DNA of 64,000 bases from Brachypodium distachyon (Eukaryota; Streptophyta; Magnoliopsida; Poales; Poaceae). This document shows, piece after piece, positions 20,743 to 31,304 of this stretch. A program made the translations under genes and the position numbers. The notes under the pieces are model-generated. The model was given only the letters and a program-made list of their open reading frames with translations, had not been told where the DNA came from and did no database searches. Each line of letters starts with the position of its first letter. Position 1 is the first letter of the stretch. Location: the NCBI RefSeq assembly GCF_000005505.3, contig NC_016132.3:21938501-22002500 (forward strand), given 5' to 3'.

Positions 20743-22218
20743 ATGGCGCCCCCCACCACCAGGAAGGGGAAGGAGGTCCAGTCTTCAAAGAAGCCTGCGA
20801 CCAGCAAGACCGAGGCGGCACTCAAAGCGGCCGCCGCCAAGGACCAGAAGAGGCGGGAGATGCGCGCCACAGTCGCCTTCTTCCGCCCCGGCTACACCGG
20901 CGAGGCATTGGGGAAGCTTCGGCACGCCGTCGCCTCCAACTTCAACGAGCACGGGGAGACGCAGATCTTCCCGGCGGGCGTCGAACACCAGGATAACGAC
21001 TTCCTGGTGTTCGCGCGCTTCCTCCTCTGCGGCATGGTGCCGCCCTTCTCTCTGTTCCTCCACGCGCTGATGGAGTCCTACCAGTTGCGGGCGGCGCAGC
21101 TCCACCCCACCTCGCTCTTCCTCCTCGCCACCTTCCAGTTCCTCTGCGAGGCGTTCGTGGGGGTGATGCCGTCGGTGGGGCTCTTCCGCCATTACTTTTA
21201 CCCGCACATCGACAACGCGAAGGCGATGTCGTCGGGGGTGGTTTTCCGCGCCCGCGACCAGATGAAGTCGAAGTTCATCGTCCGGTCGGGGAAGAAGATC
21301 GAAAAGGAGTGGCGGGGCGACTGGTGCTGGGTCCGAGTGGAGGACCCCCAAGAGTTCATCCAGCCGCCGACGGAGCTACCAGTGCCCCAGATCGGTTGGC
21401 AGGATAGGTACCACCGCAATGCCGACCTCCTCCCCATCGTGGAGAAGATCAAGGCGTTGTGGCTAGCGGGGCTCACAGATGTCGACGTGGCGTGCGCCTT
21501 CATCCATCGGCGCATAGCCCCGCTGCAGCTACGTTCCCGGCCCGTGTGGATGTACACGGGCTCCAGGGATAGGACACGCCTCCAGGCGGAGGCATGGACT
21601 TGGAGTCCCTCAGGACGTGGGTGAAGGGGATCTCCGGCGAGGTCTTCCAATCGACGGAGTTTCCACCGGGGGTCTCCGCTCTCCATGTCAGTGTCAGGGC
21701 GCTCAGCGACATCGTCGGTGCCTTCCCGCCCTGCAACGAGTGGGGGCTGATGGACAACACCCCCACCCGTGTCCCGCACGCTCACCCGCAAGCACCCCGC
21801 GGGAAGCAGGTGCTCGAGGAGACCGAGGGCGGGTCCGAGCCCAGCTGGCCCTCCCTCCGGTCGCTGGACGACGAGGCGGGCCAGTTGGCTGCGTCCCTGG
21901 AAGTCGTCGCCGTAGAGGATGACCATGAGGAAAGCAGTGACAGCGCGCCCCTGATCGTGAGGAGGTCGAGGGCGTTCGCGGCGGCCGCAGCCACCTCCTC
22001 AACAGCGACGTCCGCCCCGGCAACGGCCCCCACCCTCGCGGCGCCAGGTATGTCTTCGTCGATTGTTCGCAACCGCGATTCCTGTTAACCAAATTCACGA
22101 ACATACCTTCTCTTTCTGCAGCGTGTGGCAGCTCGCCCGCGGCAAGACCCTTGGACGCTACCGCTGGCGTAGGCGAGGTAGGGGAGGCTGCACCGGCAAG
22201 TCCGACGGCCACACAAGG
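20743..22218 (+). pseudogene. Antisense gene of element B
   Basis: ATG 20743 opens 293 codons (MAPPTTRKGKEVQSSKK...) with the full conserved domain: FLLCGMVPPFSLFLHALMES, HPTSLFLLATFQFL, GLTDVDVACAFIHRRIAPLQ and RSRPVWMYTG. A frameshift near 21585 moves to the frame 21594-22047. A short intron (22048-22121; donor GCCAG|GTATGT, acceptor TTTCTGCAG) leads to 22122-22218, ending at another donor-like AAG|GTAACC. No coiled-coil block follows, unlike C and D, so it is 3'-truncated. This is the best-preserved domain copy in the window. Confidence 0.75.
22048..22121 (+). other. Intron of antisense gene B
   Basis: A 74-nt segment between CCAG|GTATGT and TTTCTGCAG|CGTG. Size and context match the introns of C and A. 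Confidence 0.65.
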
Positions 22219-22959
22219 TAACCGTCCAGGTCACCCTTATTCACCTTCGATAGCCACATAGGGAGCGCACTCCCCCCGCAAGCGTCCCTTTTTACACTCC
22301 GGCTACGCGCGGGATCCGGGGCCGCACCCAGCTGGGCAGCGCTCAGCTCTTAGCGAATTCAGCGTCCATGTTCAGATACTTAGCTTTTCCGGGCGGTCCA
22401 ATGTTTTGCGATGCTCTGCGGTAGAGTGCAGACGGGGCACTGCCTCGGTAGGAAACCATCTGGGCTACCTGTTCAAGGGAGACGATCTCGGAGGGATGCG
22501 GCAGGAACGCGGGGGCAGGATCGCCGCCGGCGGCAACCACCGACGACGATGCTACCACCACGCTCACGCGGCAACCCTCGCCCTCAGGGGCGGACCCTGG
22601 CCTTCAGGGGCGGACCCTGGCTTAGGAGGACTCCGCTCCGGGAGCAGTCGCGAGACAGCTATAACGTCCTCGCCGCCGGCTTCGCCACACCCCGAACGGC
22701 GGGCACGGGTGGCGAGGAAGTTATAGCCTTCCAGCGACAGCCCCCGCAACTGGGGAGACCTGGGTTTTCTCTAGGGAACTCGTCCCAAGGGATGCGACGA
22801 CCCTTGCTACCCGGGAGCTAAACTGCTCGAGGGCCGCGGCAAGGACGCGGTGATGGGCCGGAGTGAGCGACGAGCGCCGGCACCGGCGCCATCACAGCGT
22901 CCTCACGACGATTCGCGCCCAAAAAAGGCTCTCTCAGAAGGAATGCGGCTGGGTCTCTA

Positions 22960-23345
22960 TGATAGTGCACCCGTCGGCACAAGGCACGGATGCCATGCAC
23001 TACCATAGAGTCTCCGCGGCAGCCCCTGCTCCTTGCCGAGGTGTCCTACGGAGGGGGGCGACAAGGGCACTATGGCAATGCACCCCGTTGGCGCCGGACG
23101 CTGATGGGATGCACCACCACAGTGCCTCTGCGGCGACCCTTGCCCAGGAACCGCCCCTTTGAGGAAGCACAGCAGGGGCACAACGGTAGTGCACCCGTTG
23201 GCGCGGGACGCCGATGGCATGCACTACCATCGTGCCTCTGTAGCGCCCCTCGGGGTGGGCTCGATGGGGTGATGCAGCAGGGGCGCGATGGCGGCGCACC
23301 CACCGGCGCTAGGCGCCGGTGGGAAGCACCACCTCCGCGCCTCCG
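22960..23345. repeat. Four diverged GC-rich repeat units with internal inverted repeats
   Basis: Units of about 105-117 bp each carry a CCCGTTGGCGC-like block followed by GATGGCATGCACTACCAT-like sequence (near 22974, 23080, 23196 and 23300). Within units, GTAGTGCA is followed by TGCACTAC, so each can fold into a hairpin. Confidence 0.65.
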
Positions 23346-23662
23346 TCGCACCACCTGCTTTCACGGCCCCGAACCGGGCTTCGCTCTGAGTAATTCCATG
23401 GTTGGGGCGTGCCTTTTATAGACGCGGGAGGGAGGCTTGCCACCGCGCGCGACGGATCCGCATGGCACCGTGGCGCCTTTTCCTCGAACGCGGCGCAGTT
23501 TCCACCGCCATGCTTACCGGGTAACCTCAGCACACGTGGCGGCTAGCCATCAACTCAGAAGCCTCGGAGTGCGGTGAACCCCTTTTGTTGCGGTCCTCCC
23601 TCACCACAAGGCACCGGTGTATGGTGCGACCGTGGGCAGCTCACGGGCACCACAGTGTACAA

Positions 23663-23734
23663 GATTCCTCCCTTTCCTGCAGGTTAGACTCTTACCAGGA
23701 TTCCTCCCTTTCCTGCAGGTTAGACTCTTACCAG
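23663..23734. repeat. Exact tandem repeat, 2 x 36 bp
   Basis: The unit GATTCCTCCCTTTCCTGCAG... occurs at 23663-23698 and again at 23699-23734 without a difference. Confidence 0.9.
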
Positions 23735-24272
23735 GTCCGGGGTGCTGCAAAAAATTTCGAAACTTACGAAAACAAGTAACGCAGGTAGATCAGATAAATA
23801 AATTTCCCCTGCTTCCCAGCCCCCGGCACAAAGGGGTCGATGACAAACTTGGAAGCGAGCATTTCTTTTCCCAGGCGCAGCGATTGCGCGGTGCATGCTG
23901 CGGGAGGCCGAGCAACTGCACGCCTAGTGATGCACGTTGCGGGAAGCCCGCCAACGGCACGACCAGTGATGCACGTTGCGGGAAACCCGACAACGGCATG
24001 GCCCGTGCCGGAACGATCCGGCAACGGGTTTTCGTTCCAGGGCCACGGCAGCCCCTTGGTCACAACCAAGTATGGAAAGACACCTTTGTGCACTTAAAGC
24101 AGGAGGCAAGAGGGGGAAAACTCACGAATGAACAAGGCAAAAACAAAGCTCAGGGGTGAAACACTTATCTTTATTCACGATTAACTAGCGGTTTCCACAC
24201 GGGGGCTGCCCGGTTACACTAGTTCGAGAGGTATGCATCGGAGGCATCACCTGAGGGTCGGGCTCCGCCGCT

Positions 24273-25295
24273 TCACGGGTAGAACTTGCGCAAGTGTTCA
24301 ATATTCCAGCTATTGGGCACCGGCAAGCCGTCTTCAGTTTCCAGGCGGACAGCCCTCGGCCAGGTCACCTGTACTACCCGGAAGGGGCCCTCCCATTTCG
24401 GAGTCAACTTGTTCACGGCCTTCGTTCCTTGTATCCGGCGCAGGACAAGGTCTCCGTTCTCGAGCCCCCGGGGACGGACTCGTCTGTCGTGATAACGACG
24501 GAGTCCCTGCTGGTAGCACGCGGCTCGCACAGCAGCCCGGCATCGAAGTTCTTCGATGAAGTTTAGATCGTCGACCCTTTGCTCGTGTTGGCTGGTGTCG
24601 CCGTACGCGCGTACTCGGGGAGATCCGTACTTGAGCTCGAGGAGCAGCACCGCTTCTACCCCGTAGACAAGGGCGAAAGGAGTTTCGCCCGTTGCCCGAC
24701 TAGGTGTGGTCCGGATGGACCACAGCACGGGCTGGAGTTCTTCGATCCAGTGCTTCCCGTGGCCTTTGAGCTTGTCAATGGTTCTCGTCTTGAGCCCCCG
24801 CAGAACCTCTCCGTTGGCTCGCTCCGCCTGTCCGTTACTCCTCGGGTGAGCGACGGACGCGAAGCGCAGCTTAGTGCCCATGTCTTCGCAGTAGGCGTGA
24901 AACGCCGCGCTCGTGAATTGCGTGCCGTTGTTGGTGATGATGCTGTTAGGAACACCAAACCGGCACACAATGCCCTTAAGGAACTTGATGGCCGCCTGGA
25001 TGGTCACCTTACGCACTGGTTCCACCTCCACCCATTTGGAGAACTTGTCGATGGCCACAAACAATTATTCGTAACCGCCAACCACCCTTGGTAGCTTGCC
25101 GACGATGTCCAGTCCCCAGACCGCGAACGGCCATGAGGACGGGATGACATGCAGGGCCTGGGATGGTTGGTTGCTCTTCTTTGAGTGGAACTGGCACGCT
25201 TCACACGTCCTCACCAGCCGCTCTGCGTCGGCCAGGGCCGTGGGCCAGTAGAAGCCATGCCGGAAAACTTTGCCGGCCAAAGCCCGAGAGGCCAC
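24273..25295 (-). pseudogene. Integrase of element B
   Basis: The frame 25295-24273 has one nonsense codon (TAA at about 25065-25067, where C has TAC in GYEYL). It carries the zinc-binding CEACQFH, the core with D in GLDIVG, N-N-G in place of the second D-N-G (TNNGTQF), E in NGQAERAN, and the C-terminal end NSWNIEHLRKFYP. The second catalytic Asp is therefore lost in addition to the stop. Confidence 0.87.
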
Positions 25296-25455
25296 ATGGT
25301 GTGAACATGTGCCTCAATGTATGTCCTCCAACAGTACACACCCTTCTTCCTGCAGCACGCAGATGAGTTTGACACCATTCGCACGCCTGCGGTAGATGCT
25401 GCCGTCTATCACCGTGTACATTTTGGCTTGCCGTGCTATGCCCTCCGCGGCAACG

Positions 25456-26153
25456 TCATCCTCCGGGAGAGCCTCCCCATCCTCCGGCAGCCAGCTGGGG
25501 GGCGACTGAAGGAGCCAGTTGCTTCTGACAGAACACCCCCGCCGGAGGCTTCCGGCGCTCTGCTGCCATCTTGGCCAGCTCGTCAGCAGCGAAGTTGTCC
25601 TTCCGCTTGACGTGTCCGAAGCGCAAACCCTTGAACTTCCGTTCCAACTTGCGGACCTCTTCCACGTACGGCGCCATTTGAGGGCAATCATAGTCCTTGT
25701 TCACCTGGTTGATCACAAGCTGAGAATCACCGCGAACAACCAGGCACTTAATATCGAGGGCGACCGCTGCCCGCAGCCCGGCAAGCAGGCCTTCGTACTC
25801 CGCCGTGTTGTTGGTGGAGTTAGCGAAGTCGAGTTGGACGGTGAACCGCAGCTGGTCCCCTGTGGGTGACTCGATGACGACCCGGCCCCCGCTCCCTGGA
25901 GACTGAACGCACCGTCGAAGTAGAGGACCCCGTGGCCCTCGTCCAGCTTGCCGGGAAGGCCGGTCTCCGACTCACTTTCTTCTACGCCCGTGGACGTCCA
26001 CTCCGCGACGAAGTCCGCCAGGGCCGTGCTCTTGATGCTTTTGGAGTTGGCAAAGTGGAGGTCAAACTCCGACAGCTCCATCCTCCATTCGGTCACCCTC
26101 CCGGTGGCTTCACGGTTGGTGAGGGCCCGCTCGAGGCAGAACCCGGACACCAC
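25456..26153 (-). pseudogene. RNase H region of element B
   Basis: Frames 26153-25713 and 25716-25456 carry RNase H sequence (ADFVAEWTS, LYFDGAFSLQGAGAG, then a lysine-rich KRKDNFAADELA). The first frame shifts at about 25890 after GAGAG. It is followed to the left by a degenerate spacer (25296-25455) before integrase. Confidence 0.75.
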
Positions 26154-26521
26154 CGTTACGCGGTGCAGTAGTGGCGCAGCTTGCGGGATGCAAGGAGTAT
26201 CCCAAGAAGGAGCTTCTATACTTGCGGGTACCTTGCCCGCGCGTCGCGTAGTACCGTACTAACGAAGTACACCGGGCGCTGCACCAACCGCTTCCGCGGC
26301 GCCGAGGTTGCCGGCTCGGGGGCGGTCCTCGGGTTTGAGGCGGTTGCAAGAGGCCGCTCAGCCCCCTGCCTCGCAGCCTAAGTCCCCGGGACGTCTTCCT
26401 CCCTTTTGGCAACCAGCACCGAGCTGACCACCTGGTCAGTCGCCGCTAAGTAGAGTAGCAACGGCTCGCCCAACTTGGGGGCGACGAGGATGGGTAGTGA
26501 CCTCAGGTATCGCTTGAGTTC

Positions 26522-28275
26522 CTAGAGCGCCGCCTCGGCCTCGGCAGTCCAGTCAACTGGACCCTTCTTCTTCATTACCCGGAAGAAAGGCAGGGCACGC
26601 TCGCCCAGCCTGGAGATGAAGCGTCCCAGTGCGGCAACGCAGCCGTTGAGGCGCTGGACATCTTTCACCTTGCGGGGGGCCTCCATCTTCTCGATGGCTT
26701 CTATCTTGGTCGGGTTGGCCTGTATCCCCCGGTGTGAAACCAAGAAACCCAGAAGCTGCCCGGAGTTGACACCGAAGGTGCACTTATCAGGGTTCAGCTT
26801 GAGCTTGACCCTCCGGAGGTTGTCAAACGTTTCCCTCAGGTCATCAATCAGCGAGTCCCTACACTTTGATTTGATGACGATGTCATCCATGTAGGCCTCC
26901 GCGTTGCGGCCTAGCTGGGGCCCCAAACATTCGCGCAGGGCGCGCTGGAATGTAGAGCCCGCGTTCTTCAACCCGAAAGGCATGCATGGCAATAGCAGCC
27001 AACCGGGGTGATAAACGCTGTCTTTTCCTCATCCTCGACCGCCATCTTGATTTGATGGTAGCCGGAGAAAGCATCCAGAAAACTCAACAGGTCACAACCA
27101 GCGGTAGAATCAACTATCTGGTCGATACGGGGTACAGGGAAGGGATCCTTGGGGCACGCACGATTAAGATCGGTAAAATCTACACACATGCGAAGCTTAT
27201 TCCCTGCTTTGGGCACTACTACAGGGTTAGCTAGCCAAGTGGGGTACAAAACTTCCCTGATCGCCCCGGCAACCCTGAGCTTGCCCACCTCTTGCTTGAT
27301 GAAATCTTTCCGCTCTTGTGCCTGCCGCCGGATCTTCTGCTTGACGGGGTGCGCGTCCGGGCGCACCGCGAGCCGATGCTCAATCACCTCCCTGGGGACT
27401 CCGGGAAGGTCCGACGGTTCCCAGGCGAACACGTCGATGTTTTCCCGGAGGAAGGTGACGAGGGCGCTTTCCAATTCGGCGGTCAGGTTCGCACCGACGG
27501 TAACGGTGCGCTCCTTGTCGCCGGCTTGGAGAGGCAGCTTCTTCACCTTGGCGGCCTCCTCCCGGAGTCCCTGCCCCTTGCCGAGGCGCGAGCTCAAGCC
27601 TGCGCTTCCTCCGGCTAGACCTTGCGGGGTGGCGCGGGCCTTCTTCGTTGCCGGGGCATCACCCGGTAAGGCGTCGTCCTCGACAACACCTTCGTCACCG
27701 GCGTCAGCTGCAGCAGCGGCCCGAACAACCTCGCCAACGCACCAAGCTGCGTCTTTGAGATCGCACCCGATGGAGAGGACTCCGTAGACGGACGGTATCT
27801 TCATCACGCCGTAGGCGCAATGCGTAGCTGCCATGAACTTGATCAGCACCGGCCGACCAAGGATCCCGTTGTAGGGCAACGGGGTATGCGCCACGTCAAA
27901 CACTATGTGCTCGGTCCTGAACGCTTCCCGGGACCCGAAGGTGACCGGCAGCGTGGTGCGTCCCAGCGGGCGCACGATCCCAGGGTTCACCCCCCGGAAC
28001 GGTTCGGTGGGCTTCAGCTGCTCCATTGGCAGCTGGAGCTTTTGCACCAGCCTGGCGGACAGGAGGTTAAGCCCCGCTCCGTTGTCCACCAGCACCTTGG
28101 TCACCGTCATATTGCTAATGATCGGCGAGACGACAAAGGATATTACCCCGAAACCCAACTGTCGCGCCGGGTGATCGTCGGCGCTGAAGGTGATCGGCAT
28201 GTGCGACCACCTCAGCGGCTGTTGCGGCTCCGCATCCGGCAACAGCGCGCCCACGTCGCGGGTGAGGCGCTTCAC
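26522..28275 (-). pseudogene. Protease and reverse transcriptase of element B
   Basis: The long frame 28275-26968 (435 codons) has the protease near 28090 and the RT first half with MCVDFTDLNRACPKD and SFLDAFSGYHQI. A frameshift near 26985 leads to 26992-26522 with PFGLKNAGSTFQ and YMDD, then a TAG at 26522-26524. The protease motif reads V-D-N-G-A instead of V-D-S-G-A: the Ser/Thr next to the catalytic Asp is replaced by Asn. The first and second RT catalytic segments are both present. Confidence 0.88.
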
Positions 28276-30198
28276 CGCGGCGTGGGATGGGAGAGCGTGG
28301 GATGGATGCAGGCGACGCCGCGAGGCTCCTGGAAGCCCGGCTCGTCGCCGCCGGAATAGTCGGACTCGCGCTGCTCCTCGGCGCGCGCCCTGTCACGCCC
28401 CCGAGGAGGGCGTTCCCGCGCAGCGAGGGGCTGGCGGCGCCCCCCTTGGGGTTCAACCCTGCCGGCATCACCGCCAGTCGGCCTCGGACCCGCTCTGGGG
28501 TTGTTCGGGCAATCTCGGGAGAGATGCCCGATGTCGCCACAATTGAAGCAGGCGCCGGCGGCGCGGCGTTCCTCGTGGCGCTGCTCCCGCCGTTGCTTGA
28601 TCCCTTGCAGGACGCGGCAACTCTGCGCGTCGTGGGTGGAGTTGTTGTGGATAGGGCAGCGGGGTGCGTCGCCCTGCTTCCCGCCAGACTCTCCCCCCGG
28701 CGAGGCCTTCTTCGTGGGCCTCGTGGCAGGAGCCCCCGAGTCCGCAGCGAGGACCTGCTTCCCGCTGCGCTTACGGGAACCCTTCTTCTGCGAGCCCTCA
28801 CCAAGGCTCGCGGCAGCCTGGGCTGCCAGCTCGGGCGCTAGGCGCCCCTCCTCGGCCATGGCGCACTTGTGCGCCAAGGCGTACAAGTCCTGCGTCGTCC
28901 GGATCCGATGCGTGCTCAGCTTCTCACACATCTTGGGATTGCGGACGTTGATGGCGAAGGTGCTGATGATGGCGGCCGCCTCCACCTCCGGGATAAAATA
29001 GGAGAGATTGGAGAAGCGGTTGACGAAGGCCCGCAACGTCTCTCCTGGTTTCTGCACGATGGTGTGCAGCTCCGCCATGGTTCCCGGACTTATAGCCGCC
29101 CTGGAACGCGCTCACGAACTGCTCGCGCAGCTCTGCCCAGGTGGCGACGGATCCGGTGGGCAGGTTAAGCAACCAGGTTCGCGCTGATCCCTTCAAGACC
29201 ATCAGAAACCAGTTCGCCCTGACCTTGTCGTCGGCGCCGATGGCATGCATGCCCAGCGTATAGGTCAGGAGAAAATCTTTGGGGTTAGCGGTCCCGTCGT
29301 ACGTACCGAGCGCAGGCGCTCGGAACTTACGGGGCCACATCACCTGCCGCAGCTCGCGTGTGAACGCGGTGCAGCCGTCGTCTGGGCCCATAGGAGCGTC
29401 TTCTTGCTCCAGTGGGCGCTGGCGCTCCACCTCGCGCCTGCGCTGGTGCTCCAAGCGCCGGCGCAGATCCACCTGTTGTCGGGCATTCAAGATGCCACGC
29501 GCATCGCCCTCCGGGACGGTGGGCGATGAATTCGAGGACCTCTCCGGGCCCCCGTCTACCAGGCCCCACTGAGGAGGGGGAGGGTTCTCCCCCTGTCGCG
29601 AGGCGGGCGGCGCGCCTTCGCGCTCTGAGTTCGGCCCGTGGCCGGAGCCTACCGGGGCGCCCTCGCCTTGCGGCTGCTGGGCGGCCAGGCCGAGAAGCGC
29701 TTCCAACTCCTCGCCCCACGTCTCGTGCGCCGGCGTGCCCTGCTGCGGCTCGTACCGCACCATGACGCGCGTGGCGATGATGGCTTCTGCCGAGGTTCGC
29801 ACGGGGGGCAACCAGTTTCCTGAACGGCTGCTTCCCGCCCTGGCCCCAGACGCCTCCGGGTGCGCAGGGTGCGAACCTCCAGGGGTTGCCCGTGACGCGG
29901 CGTGCTCCGGGTGCCGCTGCCGCGGGGCATCCTCGGGTCGCGACTCAACCCGTTGGCTGACCCGGGCGACGCCATGCGTGCTCGCCCGACTGCCCGCGGT
30001 GCTGGGGGCAGCCGGTCCCCTCGGCCGATTGTCGGTCGACAATCGGGGAGGCGGTGGACGCAGCTGCGTTTGCTGCACCCTCGAGGGCTCGGGATTCTCT
30101 TGAGCTCCTGACTCGGGTCGCACGTCGTGCGACCGCGTGTGCGCCATTGGGGCCTCACGCGGGTCTATGCGGGAATCACCAGCCCGCTTGGGGGGCAT
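28276..30198 (-). pseudogene. gag of element B
   Basis: ATG at 30198 (MPPKRAGDSRIDPREA). The frame runs to 28924; a two-base loss near 29087, seen against C (CCCGGGCGCTTG versus CCCGGACTTA on the plus strand), shifts it to the frame 29078-28272. The gag core lies near 29300-29000 and the zinc knuckle CFNCGDIGHLSRDC near 28545-28505. It is one indel away from a continuous frame. Confidence 0.87.
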
Positions 30199-30290
30199 GG
30201 TGACTAGGCTCGTCGACGAAGAAAAGTGAAGCCGATGCCGATGGGAACTTCTGCTGCCGGTGATCTCCGGCATTGTCCACTCCCGCGCCC

Positions 30291-30308
30291 CCTACCTGGC
30301 GCGCCAGA
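30291..30308 (-). other. Primer-binding site of element B
   Basis: The minus strand reads TCTGGCGCGCCAGGTAGG immediately inside the 5' LTR. Identical in A (33340-33357), although the LTRs of A and B differ. Confidence 0.6.
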
Positions 30309-31299
30309 TGTCGTCGCTCGGTGCTCCGACACCGGGGGCGTGCAGCCACGTCCCCCTTTTAGGTTCGGTAGGGGCGTCTGGGGCGGAGACCCGGTTATCG
30401 CCGGCACGGCCGATTAGGCCCTAGGGGGCCGGTGAGACCAAGAGCCAAGAGGGCGCGCTAGTACTAGAACAAATGCGCACCCGTTTTTTACCCACGTTCG
30501 GGCCACCCGGAGGTGTAAAACCCTACGTCCTGCCTGTCTGAACTGATATTGATCGCGGATCAAGCATTTACAAGTTTTTTGCCGGGCCAGTTCCCGGGCT
30601 TCCTCTCAATGGCTAAGTACTCCTTACTATTCTCCGCTTGCTGTCCACCGGAACCCACTGACCAACTCACTACCCTCCCAACTGTCTGATCCATCAACCG
30701 TCTAACCCCCTTGACCGTTGATATGGGTCCTCCTTTTATACACAAGGGGATGCCACATGTGCCACGGTGCATGGGCTACAAGTGTCCAACGGGGAGGCAC
30801 GCAACTCTTCCCGGTGAGCTGGTGGCATGCATGGGTGCCACTTCCGCTGCTAGGGGCCTAAGACCCTAGGGTAGGATTGGACAACCACTGTTCCTTGGAT
30901 CGGACGGGTAACTAACCCGTCGGTCGGCTTGTTTACTGAGCCGCGCGCCTTACTCCTTGCCATGGTGGGACCGCGCGTTCCGCACCCGCCACGCGCCCGC
31001 GCGGCGCTGTCCAGTGGGCCCCACGACCCGAGGCGGGGGCATGCGTCCGAGAACCCCCAGTTCCCGCAAGTCGGCCCAGGAAGCACCCGGGACCAGCGCA
31101 CCCGGGAACCTCCTCCCGGGAAGCAGCTTCCCGGGAGGTGCCTAAGCGGGAATATTCCCTGTAGCCCCGCTAGCCCCTTTTGGGCTGGTAGCTTGCCGGG
31201 AAGCTCGTCGGCGCTCCCCGGGATGAGACCTTCCCGGGAACCCGGGGAGGGGTCCACGCGTCGCGCAGCGATGGTACCCCGGGTGCCACTGGTGCGACA
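30309..31299 (-). repeat. Right LTR (5' LTR) of element B, 991 bp
   Basis: It starts TGTCGTCGCTCGG at 30309 and ends GGTGCGACA at 31299, giving TG..CA ends. A minus-strand TATA box lies at 30734-30741 (TATAAAAGG). It is the complete copy; the left copy is truncated. Confidence 0.9.
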
Positions 31300-31304
31300 A
31301 CGCT
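31300..31304. repeat. Target site duplication ACGCT (right of B)
   Basis: Second copy of ACGCT, directly after the LTR end at 31299; pairs with 20042-20046. Confidence 0.92.

Larger units (their letters stand above)
22219..24272. other. Noncoding linker of element B
   Basis: No supported coding frame. It holds four diverged repeat units (22960-23345), an exact 2 x 36-bp tandem (23663-23734) and three copies of a roughly 39-bp unit (about 23893-24000, with GCACGTTGCGGGAA). The end resembles the corresponding part of C. Confidence 0.55.
20047..31299 (-). mobile_element. Gypsy element B, nested in A
   Basis: Minus-strand Ty3/gypsy element with 3' LTR (truncated) 20047-20583, antisense gene 20743-22218, linker 22219-24272, pol 24273-28275, gag to 30198, primer-binding site 30291-30308 and 5' LTR 30309-31299. 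It is flanked by the duplication ACGCT. Its LTR (TGTCGTCGCTCGG) differs from that of A and C, but the coding order and proteins are related. Most frames are longer than in C, consistent with a younger insertion. Confidence 0.9.

Noticed and set aside
22960..23345. Regularly spaced repeats considered as a CRISPR array
   Set aside because: Units are about 110 bp, diverged, without uniform spacers, and lie inside a plant retrotransposon.
22406..23421. Several frames of 100-140 codons in the B linker
   Set aside because: They run through GC-rich repeats, differ in every frame and show no domain.
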